Positions 1 to 6,869 of a stretch of DNA of 10,049 nt are shown one piece after another (positions within the stretch are counted from its first letter, which is position 1; every line of letters begins with the position of its first letter). Source of the DNA: an uncultured Rhodospirillales bacterium. Its GTDB lineage: Bacteria; Pseudomonadota; Alphaproteobacteria; Acetobacterales; Acetobacteraceae. Below the pieces are notes generated by a model, which saw only the letters and a program-made list of their open reading frames with translations, was not told where the DNA came from and made no database searches. Both the position numbers and the translations under genes were made by a program. The stretch covers positions 1-10,049 of the forward strand of contig CAIVDX010000493.1 of assembly GCA_903904805.1 (NCBI GenBank). Direction: 5' to 3'.

Positions 1-1
1 C

Positions 2-2728
2 GGGCTGATCCTCGGCGCCAGCAACGCCATCCAGGCGCTGACCGACGAGGCCGGCAACACCACCTCGGTGAGCCTGGGCAGCTATAACCTCACGATCACC
101 AACGCGACGGGCTCGTTCGGCGGCGTGATCAGCGGCACCGGTGCGCTGGCTGTCACCGGCGGCACACAGACGCTGGCGGGTATTAATAGCTACAGCGGGG
201 CGACCAGCATCAGCTCCGGCGCGAGCCTGGCGCTGACGGGCACCGGCTCCATCGCCGCCTCGTCCGGCCTCTCCAATGCTGGCACGTTCGACATCTCGGC
301 GACGACCGCGGGTGCGTCGCTCACCGCGCTGACCGGCGCTGGCGGCGTGACACTTGGCGCGCAAACACTGAGCATCACCAACGCGGCCGGCAGCTATTCC
401 GGCGTGATGGCCGGCACCGGGGGCCTCGCGATCCTCGGTGGCAGCCAGACCCTGGCAGGTGTGAACAGCTACAGCGGCGCAACCACCATCGCCTCCGGTG
501 CGAGCCTGCGGCTGAGCGGCAGCGGCGCGATCGCCGGCTCGTCGGGTCTGGCCAATGCCGGCACATTCGACATCTCGGGCACCACATCGGGCGCCGCGAT
601 CGCCACGCTGACCGGCGCGGGCGGCGTCACCTTGGGCGGCAAAACGCTGACCCTCGCCAACGCGTCCGGCAGCTCCTCCGGCACCATCGCTGGCGCGGGA
701 GGCATCACGGTGGCCGGCGGCACACAGACGCTCACCGGCAGCAACAGCTACACCGGGGCCACCCTGATCAATCCAGGCGCGACCCTGGCATTGACCGGCA
801 CCGGCGCGATCAGCGCCTCCTCTGGGGTGATCGACAACGGCACCTTCTCGATCGCCGGAACCAACGCCGGCGCCACCATCACCACTCTGTCAGGCACCGG
901 TACCCTTGCCCTCGGCAGCCAGACGCTGACGCTGAGCAACGCCACCGGCAGCTTCGGCGGCAAGATCACCGGCACGGGTGCGTTGGCTGTTAGCGGCGGC
1001 AGCCAGACCCTCTCCGGCAGCAACACGGTCGGCACGTTGACCATCGGCAACAACACCGTCGTGAGCAACACCGGTTCGCTGACCTCGACCGGGCCGATCA
1101 CCATCGCCAGCGGCGGCATCTTCACCAACAACGGCACGCTGACCGCGCCGAGCCTGTCAGTGAGCGGCACGCTGCGCGGCACCGGCCTGATCAATGCCCC
1201 GACCAACGTCACCGGCCGCCTCGCGCCAGGCAACAGCCCGGGCACCATCACCTTCACCGCCCCGGTGACACTCGCTGCCGGTTCCACCTCGGAGTTCGAC
1301 ATCGACGGCACCGGAACCGGCACCGGCGCTGGCAATTACAGCCGCGTGATCGTCATCGGCGCGAGCTACACGGCCGGTGGCACCTTGTTGCCGCTGCTGC
1401 GCGGCATCACCGGCTCTGCGAGCAACACATACACCCCGCCGATCGGCCAGCAGTTCCAGGTCGTCGCGGCGACCGGCGGTGTGCTCGGCAGCTTTGCCGG
1501 CCTCACCCAGCCGACAGGCCTGGCCGCCGGTACCCGCCTCGATGCGATCTATCAGCCGACCAGCCTGAACCTGGTGGTCACGCCCAGCGCCTATGGCAAC
1601 CTCGCTCTGGCAGGACTGTCGGAAACCAACAATGCCGGCGCTGCCGGCAAGGTCATCGACGCGCAGCGCCCTGCGGCCGGCATCGCGATGAGCTCCACCC
1701 AGGCGGCGTTCTACGATCCGCTCTATGTGCTCTCCGCTAACGCGATTGCGCCGGTACTGCAACAGATGGCACCGACCATCTATGCGGACGGGCTGATCGC
1801 TGGTCGCCAGAGCTGGTATGCCGCCTCGAACAGCGTCACCGATCAGATCACCGCGCGCCGCAATGGCACCGTCGCCGGCCAGACCGCGCCGGGGCCGGAT
1901 GGCACCACGATCTGGACCACAGGCATGGGCCAGTTCACCGACGTGAACGCCAATGGCGCCACTGGCTACAAGGTCTCGCTGGGTGGCGCCCTGGCCGGCA
2001 TTGACGCGCAGATCTCACCGGATGCGGTGATCGGCTTCGCCGCCGGCGGCAGCAGCCTGACCACCTCTGGCAATGGCGGCACCGATACCGGCACTGCCGT
2101 TCAGCTGAGCATCTATGGCGGCGCGAAAGCCGGTATCGCCTTCGCGGACGGCCAACTCGCCTATGTGAACTTGAACGAGAATATCCGCCGCTCGATGTCC
2201 CTCACCTCTGCTTCGATCACCGGGCAGGACACCCAGGCCGGCATCGGCGCGCAGATCCATTTCGGCGTGCATCTCGACCGCAGCTCGCCCTGGGGCAATT
2301 CCTGGCTCGAGCCAATGGTGGGGCTGACGGTGATGACACTGAACGCCGGCGCGGCGGCAGAAACCACCGGCGGCGTCTATGCCGAACGCGTCGGCAATCG
2401 CTCGCTGGCCAGCGTGGAGAGCCTGGTCGCCGTCCGCCTGGGCACGGTGGTGAACGTCGGCGGCAGCCCGCTTTCGCTGCGCGGTTTGGCTGGCTGGGCG
2501 CATGAGAACGAGACGGTCGCCCCGCGCGCCTCGGCGATCTTCCCCGCCATCGGGGCCGGCCAGTTCAGCGCCACGCCCTCGCCGATCGCCCGCGATGTCG
2601 CCCGCCTCGGCGCAGGCTTCGACGTGCCGGTGAGCCAGGCGATCAGCTTCTACGCCACCTACCAGGCCGATCTGGGTGGCGCGACGACCGCGCAGAACCT
2701 GACAGGCGGCATCCGCTTCGTCTGGTAA
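2..2728 (+). CDS. Autotransporter (type V secretion) protein, 5' end outside the window
   Basis: A large outer-membrane autotransporter whose frame is already open at base 2; the first possible internal start (GTG at 68) falls inside the repeat region, so the gene is 5'-truncated by the window edge and no signal peptide is visible. About 908 residues are seen. The passenger is very rich in Gly, Ser, Thr and Ala, with beta-helix-type repeats of the autotransporter-associated repeat kind (GTGALAVTGGTQTLAG-like, NSYSGAT). It ends with the hallmark LAPGNSPGTITF near base 1230. A linker with helical stretches (about 1690-1860) leads into a C-terminal beta-barrel (about 1905-2728) with alternating amphipathic strands and an aromatic C-terminus, GGIRFVW. 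In the family the barrel inserts into the outer membrane through BAM and the passenger is displayed or released. The ligand or function of the passenger cannot be read from low-complexity sequence; adhesion or aggregation is the usual guess. Confidence 0.9.
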   Translation, partial: GLILGASNAIQALTDEAGNTTSVSLGSYNLTITNATGSFGGVISGTGALAVTGGTQTLAGINSYSGATSISSGASLALTGTGSIAASSGLSNAGTFDISATTAGASLTALTGAGGVTLGAQTLSITNAAGSYSGVMAGTGGLAILGGSQTLAGVNSYSGATTIASGASLRLSGSGAIAGSSGLANAGTFDISGTTSGAAIATLTGAGGVTLGGKTLTLANASGSSSGTIAGAGGITVAGGTQTLTGSNSYTGATLINPGATLALTGTGAISASSGVIDNGTFSIAGTNAGATITTLSGTGTLALGSQTLTLSNATGSFGGKITGTGALAVSGGSQTLSGSNTVGTLTIGNNTVVSNTGSLTSTGPITIASGGIFTNNGTLTAPSLSVSGTLRGTGLINAPTNVTGRLAPGNSPGTITFTAPVTLAAGSTSEFDIDGTGTGTGAGNYSRVIVIGASYTAGGTLLPLLRGITGSASNTYTPPIGQQFQVVAATGGVLGSFAGLTQPTGLAAGTRLDAIYQPTSLNLVVTPSAYGNLALAGLSETNNAGAAGKVIDAQRPAAGIAMSSTQAAFYDPLYVLSANAIAPVLQQMAPTIYADGLIAGRQSWYAASNSVTDQITARRNGTVAGQTAPGPDGTTIWTTGMGQFTDVNANGATGYKVSLGGALAGIDAQISPDAVIGFAAGGSSLTTSGNGGTDTGTAVQLSIYGGAKAGIAFADGQLAYVNLNENIRRSMSLTSASITGQDTQAGIGAQIHFGVHLDRSSPWGNSWLEPMVGLTVMTLNAGAAAETTGGVYAERVGNRSLASVESLVAVRLGTVVNVGGSPLSLRGLAGWAHENETVAPRASAIFPAIGAGQFSATPSPIARDVARLGAGFDVPVSQAISFYATYQADLGGATTAQNLTGGIRFVW
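86..1024 (+). repeat. Tandem 279-bp (93-residue) passenger repeats, three full units plus a truncated fourth
   Basis: Three in-frame units of identical length lie head to tail at 86-364, 365-643 and 644-922. A fourth is cut off after about 34 residues (923-1024). Each begins with [N/T]L[T/S][I/L][T/A/S]NA, continues through GG[T/S]QTL and NSY[S/T]GAT, passes GTF[D/S]I near residue 67, and ends with a TL[T/S]G-type strand before the next unit. There are no insertions or deletions between units, although many positions differ, mostly among small residues. The equal spacing suggests an integral number of beta-helix coils per unit and expansion by duplication. Sequence before 86 looks like the diverged end of an earlier unit, so the array probably starts outside the window. 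Confidence 0.9.
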
Positions 2729-2775
2729 GCCGACCCGCCTGCCCTCTTGCTTCCTTCCTCGAGGCGCGCCAGCCT

Positions 2776-2805
2776 GGAGGAAAAGAAGTGGAGGAAACCG
2801 CCATG
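2776..2805 (+). promoter_or_regulatory. Two successive Shine-Dalgarno/start pairs for the substrate-binding protein
   Basis: GGAGG at 2776-2780 sits 7 bases before a GTG (2788), and a second GGAGG at 2790-2794 sits 8 bases before an ATG (2803), both in the same frame. The ATG is preferred because it puts a compact n-region (MIARR) directly before the hydrophobic signal segment. The GTG would add five residues, including two glutamates, at the front of the signal peptide. Both starts could be used. Confidence 0.65.
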
Positions 2806-3729
2806 ATCGCTCGCCGGGCCCTGCTCGCCACAACTGCCGCCGCCGGCCTGATCCGCCCCGCCCGCGCCGAGACCAAGCTGGTCTGGCGCTCACCGGCCGC
2901 ACATTTCTACATGGCACCCTGCTTCGCCACCGACCACGATTTGTGGGCGAAGCATGGCCTGCCGCCGATCGATTTCGGCCTTTCCCAGGCACCGCCCACC
3001 CTGCTGCCCGCCGTCCAGGCCGGAGCGATCCAGGTGGGAGCATCGACCGCCATCAACGTGGCACTGGCACGTGAGAACGGGCTCGACATCAAGCTTCTCT
3101 CAGGTGCATCGATTCAGATCCGTGGCAACCCCGGCACCGCCATTCTTGCAGCTCCCGACAGCACGCTCTCCAAGCCTGCCGATTTCGTCGGCAAGAAGCT
3201 CGTCACCCCCGGCGTGAACGGCTCGTTCCACGTGATGTTCGAGAAATGGATGCTCGATGCCGGCCAGGACCCGAAAAAGGTGACCTATCTCGAGGCCGGC
3301 TTCGCCAATGCCGGCGACTTCCTGCGCAACCGTTCGGCCGACGCGGTGCTCTCAGCCGAACCCTTCATGTCACGCCTGATCGCCCAAGGGCTGGCGAAGA
3401 AGGTGGCCGAGTATTTCCAGCCCCGCGGCGAGAACTCGTTCGACGCCTTCTACATCGTGCGCGGCGACTGGGCTGCCGAGAACCCGAAATATATCGCCGC
3501 CTTCCGCGCGCTTCTGAACGACGCCCTGGCTCAGATGCGCGCCGATCCCAAGGCCGCCTACGCCACCGAGGCGAAATGGTTGAACCTGCCGCCCGACGCC
3601 GCCGCCAACACCGGCGTGATCGCTCCGCGCTGTGATTTTGCCGAGGACGAGATTCAGGATTGGATTTCCATTGCCACACAGGTCGGGCTGATCACGCAGC
3701 CACTGAAGGCGACGGACATGATCGCGTAG
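2803..3729 (+). CDS. ABC transporter periplasmic substrate-binding protein, NitT/TauT/NMT1 type
   Basis: A 308-residue exported solute-binding protein of the family that serves nitrate, sulfonate, taurine, thiamine-precursor and related importers. From ATG 2803 the N-terminus is MIARRALLATTAAAGL followed by an ARA cleavage site at residues 20-22; the RR pair makes Tat export possible but the motif is weak. Family features are the early strand with an aromatic pocket segment (HFYMAPCFA, 34-42), the ligand-loop region QAGAIQVGAST (72-82), the hinge-type segment KPADFVGKKLVTPG (124-137), and EPFMSRLIAQG (186-196) in the second lobe. No permease or ATPase gene is nearby: upstream is an autotransporter 74 bases away and downstream a convergent operon. 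It is therefore an orphan component or works with a transporter encoded elsewhere. The ligand is unknown. Its position beside urate catabolism makes a purine or ureide conceivable, but it is not co-transcribed with those genes. Confidence 0.85.
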   Translation: MIARRALLATTAAAGLIRPARAETKLVWRSPAAHFYMAPCFATDHDLWAKHGLPPIDFGLSQAPPTLLPAVQAGAIQVGASTAINVALARENGLDIKLLSGASIQIRGNPGTAILAAPDSTLSKPADFVGKKLVTPGVNGSFHVMFEKWMLDAGQDPKKVTYLEAGFANAGDFLRNRSADAVLSAEPFMSRLIAQGLAKKVAEYFQPRGENSFDAFYIVRGDWAAENPKYIAAFRALLNDALAQMRADPKAAYATEAKWLNLPPDAAANTGVIAPRCDFAEDEIQDWISIATQVGLITQPLKATDMIA

Positions 3730-3746
3730 AGACAAGACAGGGCCAT

Positions 3747-3780
3747 CTTCTTTTGAAAAAAAGAAGCCAAAAGCTTTTGG
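3747..3780. terminator. Bidirectional terminator: two adjacent A/T-rich palindromes between convergent genes
   Basis: The 55-base gap between the convergent substrate-binding-protein gene and uraH holds an 8-bp inverted repeat, CTTCTTTT (3747-3754) with AAAAGAAG (3759-3766) and a 4-base loop. It is followed at once by the perfect palindrome CCAAAAGCTTTTGG (3767-3780). Read on the minus strand, the second palindrome is followed by a T-rich stretch (CTTCTTTTTTT), as in an intrinsic terminator for the urate operon. The plus-strand gene would use the first hairpin, which lacks a clean U-tract. The A/T-richness stands out against the GC-rich surroundings. Confidence 0.65.
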
Positions 3781-3784
3781 GCAT

Positions 3785-4129
3785 TCAGCTGCCGCGATAA
3801 GTCGAGTAGCCGTAAGGGGAAATCAACAGGGGGATGTGGTAATGGGCGGTGGCGTCATCGATGCGGAAGCGAATTGGCACCGTGTCGTAGAAGCCTGCGC
3901 CTGGCTCACCCATCGCCGCGCGCCAGGCGCCGACATCGAACACCACCTCATAAAGACCCGGAACGACCGAGGCGCCCTCAAGCAACTTCCCGTCGACACG
4001 GCCGTCAGAGTTCGTGCTGACCGTGGCCAGCCGCTCCCCACCAGGCGATAGCCGCGAGAGGGTCAGCGGCAATCCGGCCGCGGGCACTCCGCGCGCGGTG
4101 TCCAGCGCATGCACCGTGATCCCGCTCAT
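3785..4129 (-). CDS. uraH: 5-hydroxyisourate hydrolase (transthyretin-related protein)
   Basis: A 114-residue hydrolase that opens 5-hydroxyisourate to OHCU, the second step from urate to (S)-allantoin. The N-terminus ITVHALDTARGVPA (residues 4-17) and the C-terminal tetrapeptide YRGS (111-114) are the signatures that separate this enzyme from vertebrate transthyretin. Conserved active-site candidates are His7, Arg44, His98 (in HYHIP) and the terminal Tyr-Arg-Gly-Ser. The length is normal for the family, a homotetramer with active sites at the subunit interface. There is no signal peptide, so it should be cytoplasmic. Its ATG at 4129 overlaps the uraD stop as ATGA, indicating translational coupling. 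It is the last gene of the operon, ending just before the terminator. Confidence 0.96.
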   Translation of the reverse strand: MSGITVHALDTARGVPAAGLPLTLSRLSPGGERLATVSTNSDGRVDGKLLEGASVVPGLYEVVFDVGAWRAAMGEPGAGFYDTVPIRFRIDDATAHYHIPLLISPYGYSTYRGS

Positions 4130-4620
4130 GTCACCCGATCCTCCAGCCTGAATTTCGCGATCATCGCCACCTGCGCCAAAGCCTCCTGCCGCTCGGCCAG
4201 CGGCGTGGAGCCCAGCCGCCGCCGCAGCGCCTGCATGATCGCATCGCGATCCCGCTGCCCACGCACCGCGATGATGAAGGGGAAGCCGAATTTCTCGAGA
4301 TAGGCCTGGTTGAGCCGTTCCATCTCCTCCGCCGCGGCGTCATCAAGCGACTGCAGCCCATGCCCCGCCTGCTCGGACTCAGACTCCGCGGTGAGTTTCG
4401 CCCGCCGGGCCAGCATTGGATGCGCCCGCAACAGCGCCAACTGCCTGGCCTCGCCGGACCGCACCACCACATCCACCATCGCCGTATGCAACCCCGCCAC
4501 ATCGGCAAACGGGCGCGCGGCAGCAGCGGCTTCGGGAACCCAGGGTGAATGCTCGAAAATACCAGCCAGCTCGGCGACGAACGACGCGACCGACAGACGG
4601 TTCAGCTCGGCAAGCGTCAA
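4126..4620 (-). CDS. uraD: 2-oxo-4-hydroxy-4-carboxy-5-ureidoimidazoline (OHCU) decarboxylase
   Basis: Decarboxylates OHCU stereospecifically to (S)-allantoin, the third step of urate breakdown. With the chosen start the protein has 164 residues, normal for the family. It shows LNRLSVASFVAELAGIFEHS (6-25), followed by PW, AHPML (66-70) with the catalytic His67, SESEQAG (80-86) with the conserved Glu-Gln pair, and NQAYLEKFGFPFIIAVRG (104-121). The frame runs up to TTG 4647, but the start is placed at TTG 4620. That codon overlaps the puuD stop as TTGA and gives MTLAELNRLS, which matches how the family usually begins; the longer form adds MVWPGGEHE, translated from the end of puuD. A GGGGGCGAG stretch upstream is a weak ribosome-binding site, and both ends of the gene overlap neighbours, so coupling is likely. 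Identity is secure; the start is moderately sure. Confidence 0.94.
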   Translation of the reverse strand: MTLAELNRLSVASFVAELAGIFEHSPWVPEAAAAARPFADVAGLHTAMVDVVVRSGEARQLALLRAHPMLARRAKLTAESESEQAGHGLQSLDDAAAEEMERLNQAYLEKFGFPFIIAVRGQRDRDAIMQALRRRLGSTPLAERQEALAQVAMIAKFRLEDRVT

Positions 4621-5810
4621 TTCGTGCTCGCCCCCTGGCCATACCAACTGGCCAGCGCCTGCCTCTCCTCCTCGGTGATGCCGGTCACATTGCCCAGCGG
4701 CATCGCGCGGCCCACCACCGCCTGCGCGTAGATCAACGGCGCCTGCGCGGCGATCAGCTTGGGCGTGTCGAAGCGGATGCCCTTTGGCGCCTCAGCGATG
4801 CCGGGAAAGCTGGGGTGGGCGGAATGGCAGACCACGCAACGCTCGCCGATGATGTGCTGCACGTCGCCGAATGCCACCTGCGGTCCGCCAGAAGAGGGGG
4901 CTGCTGGCTGCAGATAGATGGTGAGTGCGGCAGCAAGTGCGATCGGCACCGCACCGGCCGGCCACCAGCGCCAATCGGGCGTCTCTCCGGTGTGCTTGAT
5001 GTTGAACCAGTGCCGGATCATGAAGCCGCCGACAAACACCGCACCCAGCACCAGCCAGTTCCATTTCGAAGAATACAGGAACGCATAGTGGTTGGAGATC
5101 ATCGCGAAAATGACAGGAAGGGTCACATAATTATTGTGCGTCGAGCGGTTCTTGCCGGTGATGCCGTATGCCGGGTTCGGCTCGCGCCCGGCCAGCAGGT
5201 CGGCCACTGTCTTGTGCTGGTTCGGAATGATCACCAGCGCCACATTGGCCACCATAATGGTGCCCACCAAAGCGCCGGCATGGATGAATGCACCGCGCCC
5301 GCTGAACACCTGCGAATAGAAATAGAACACCGCGATCAGCAGCGCGAAGCCCACGGTCGCAAGCCAGGCCGGCTTGTTGGCGAGCGGCGAGCGGCACAGC
5401 GCGTCATAGGCGAGCCAGCCGAATAGCAGCGAGGCCGCGCCGATGCCCACCGCGTCCCACGGCTTCAGATCCATCACGTTGGGATCGATCAGATACCGCG
5501 TCGGGTTAAGATAGTAGGTCAGCACCAAAAGGATGAAGCCGAAGATAAAGGTGCTGTAGGCCTCCCATTTGTACCAGACCAGTTCGTCTGGCATGAAATC
5601 CGGCGCGACGGTGAATTTCTGCATCTGATAGAAGCCGCCGCCATGCACCTGCCAGGATTCGCCCTTCACCCCCACATCCAGCCGCGGATGGTGTTTCAGC
5701 CCGGCATCGAGCGCCATGAAATAGAAGCTGCTGCCGATCCAGCAGATGCCGGCGATGACGTGCGTCCAGCGCACCAGCAGCGAGACCCATTCTATGGTGG
5801 TCGAGAGCAT
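4617..5810 (-). CDS. puuD: Membrane-bound urate hydroxylase with C-terminal cytochrome c domain
   Basis: A 397-residue inner-membrane protein that oxidises urate to 5-hydroxyisourate and, in the characterised family, passes electrons to a cytochrome c domain rather than making H2O2 as soluble uricase does. The N-terminal two-thirds has about eight hydrophobic segments, including VRWTHVIAGICWIGSSFYFM (13-32), FGFILLVLTYY (90-100), VGFALLIAVFYFY (153-165) and WLVLGAVFVGGFMI (252-265), with a conserved polar stretch KNRSTHNNY (220-228). The final membrane segment (about 284-301) leads to a cytochrome c domain with CVVCH at 325-329 and a probable axial Met370 in AMPLGN. The start ATG at 5810 follows AGGACAGG and begins one residue set before the first amphipathic stretch. 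It lies 99 bases downstream of the oxygenase gene and overlaps uraD at its stop codon. Confidence 0.95.
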   Translation of the reverse strand: MLSTTIEWVSLLVRWTHVIAGICWIGSSFYFMALDAGLKHHPRLDVGVKGESWQVHGGGFYQMQKFTVAPDFMPDELVWYKWEAYSTFIFGFILLVLTYYLNPTRYLIDPNVMDLKPWDAVGIGAASLLFGWLAYDALCRSPLANKPAWLATVGFALLIAVFYFYSQVFSGRGAFIHAGALVGTIMVANVALVIIPNQHKTVADLLAGREPNPAYGITGKNRSTHNNYVTLPVIFAMISNHYAFLYSSKWNWLVLGAVFVGGFMIRHWFNIKHTGETPDWRWWPAGAVPIALAAALTIYLQPAAPSSGGPQVAFGDVQHIIGERCVVCHSAHPSFPGIAEAPKGIRFDTPKLIAAQAPLIYAQAVVGRAMPLGNVTGITEEERQALASWYGQGASTN

Positions 5811-5909
5811 GTCCTGTCCTTACGTCGTCGTACTGGCGGTGGCCTAGAGCGCCCTGGTCCAGCCATGCACGGCATGTGCCTTCATTGCGGGCAACGTCAA
5901 CCCAGGCGC

Positions 5910-6869
5910 CTAGGCATAGGTGCGGCGATACATCTCAAGCAGATGCTCGGTCACGCTGACCGGCGCGTAGCGTGGCGGATTCGCCGCGTCCTGACAGGTC
6001 GGCAGGCAGGCGATCGAGTGGTCGGCATGGCCTTCGAAAAAGAACGGAATCGAGTAGCGGTCGCGGCCTGACAGATTCACCACCCGATGCATGTTCGAGG
6101 TGTAGAGATCGTTGGTCCAGCGCGCGACCATATCGCCGATATTGACCACGAAGGTGCCGGGCACCGGCGGCGCGTCGAGCCAACGACCGGCCACATCCTG
6201 CACCTGCAGGCCACCGACCGGGTCCTGATAGAGCAGCGTGAGCGTGCCCCAATCGGTGTGCGCCCCACAGCCTTTCTCGCCCGGCTGCGGGTTGGCGGGC
6301 TGCGGCGGATAGTGCAGCAGCCGCAGGATATAGAGCGGATCGGTGCAGAAGCGGTCGAAATAGTCCCAGTCCAGGTCAAGGGAGAGTGCCAGGCCGTGCA
6401 TCAGCAGAACGGACAGCTCCACCATCACCGCGCTGTATTCCTCCATCGCCGCGCGAAAACCTGCTCGGCCGGGCGGCCAAACATTCGGGCCATGGTTGAA
6501 CGCCCCGGCACGCACACGGGGGTCATCCAACGGCAGGTCCTGGCCGAGATAATAGCCTTCCTTCAGATCAGGCGGGGTGCCGGCCTCCAGCGTCTGGGCG
6601 CGCATCGCCTCGTAGCCTCGATTGTGCCGGTTGCGCTTCAGATCCAGCGCCAGCTTCTCCGCCTCGGGCAGCGCAAAGCAGGACTGCGCCTCCGACAACA
6701 CCCGCCCGATCAGCGCCGCGGGCACGCCGTGATGGGCGATATAGAAAAAGCCTGTGCCCACGCAGGCCTCTCGGAGGGCACGACCGAAACGGGCCTTCGC
6801 CTCGGCGGGACCGTGCAGAAGCCGCATGTCCAGAATCGGCAGACCGGCATCGGCGGGCAAATGGCTCAT
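5910..6869 (-). CDS. Isopenicillin N synthase-like Fe(II)/2-oxoglutarate-dependent oxygenase
   Basis: A 319-residue soluble oxygenase of the IPNS/plant 2OG-oxygenase superfamily. The N-terminal DIOX_N-type region (PILDMRLL, 11-18; GTGFFYIAHHGVP, 38-50) precedes the double-stranded beta-helix core. The iron-binding triad is His204 and Asp206 in AHTDWGTLTLL and His261 in SNMHRV. The 2-oxoglutarate anchor is Arg271/Ser273 in RYSIPFFF. The motif set is complete, so it should be an active dioxygenase. The ATG at 6869 is chosen over the in-frame TTG at 6908 because AGGGAG lies 7 bases before it. It is the first gene of the urate operon, and no step from urate to allantoin needs it. It may oxidise a purine or ureide, or process a related nitrogen compound, but the substrate cannot be read from the sequence. 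True penicillin synthesis is very unlikely, as no partner biosynthetic gene is present. Confidence 0.88.
   Translation of the reverse strand: MSHLPADAGLPILDMRLLHGPAEAKARFGRALREACVGTGFFYIAHHGVPAALIGRVLSEAQSCFALPEAEKLALDLKRNRHNRGYEAMRAQTLEAGTPPDLKEGYYLGQDLPLDDPRVRAGAFNHGPNVWPPGRAGFRAAMEEYSAVMVELSVLLMHGLALSLDLDWDYFDRFCTDPLYILRLLHYPPQPANPQPGEKGCGAHTDWGTLTLLYQDPVGGLQVQDVAGRWLDAPPVPGTFVVNIGDMVARWTNDLYTSNMHRVVNLSGRDRYSIPFFFEGHADHSIACLPTCQDAANPPRYAPVSVTEHLLEMYRRTYA

Noticed and set aside
86..922. Regular repeats considered as a CRISPR array or non-coding satellite
   Set aside because: The units are 279 bp, contiguous without spacers, and in frame within one protein, so they are protein repeats.
748..1762. 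Long minus-strand frames opposite the autotransporter passenger (748-1335 and 1157-1762)
   Set aside because: They mirror the repetitive Gly/Thr/Ser codons of the passenger, giving monotonous Val/Pro/Leu- or Arg/Gly-rich translations with no recognisable family.
2015..3043. Minus-strand open frame of 342 codons
   Set aside because: It runs antisense across both the autotransporter barrel and the binding-protein gene. Its translation is Arg/Gly/Ala-rich without domains, as expected for the reverse of GC-rich coding DNA.
3738..3750. The 13-mer CAGGGCCATCTTC also occurs at 6916-6928, flanking the urate operon at both ends
   Set aside because: A 13-base match within 10 kb is about what chance allows, and the flanking bases do not extend it, so it is not evidence of a mobile-element boundary or a shared operator.
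4416..5426. Plus-strand frame of 336 codons over uraD and puuD
   Set aside because: It is antisense to two securely identified enzymes; the translation is His/Arg-rich with no domain or signal.
5811..5909. Small inverted repeats (CATGC-ACG-GCATG at 5864-5876) between the oxygenase gene and puuD as a possible terminator
   Set aside because: The stem is only 5 bp and no T-run follows on the minus strand, so it is not convincing as a terminator; the operon is taken as continuous.
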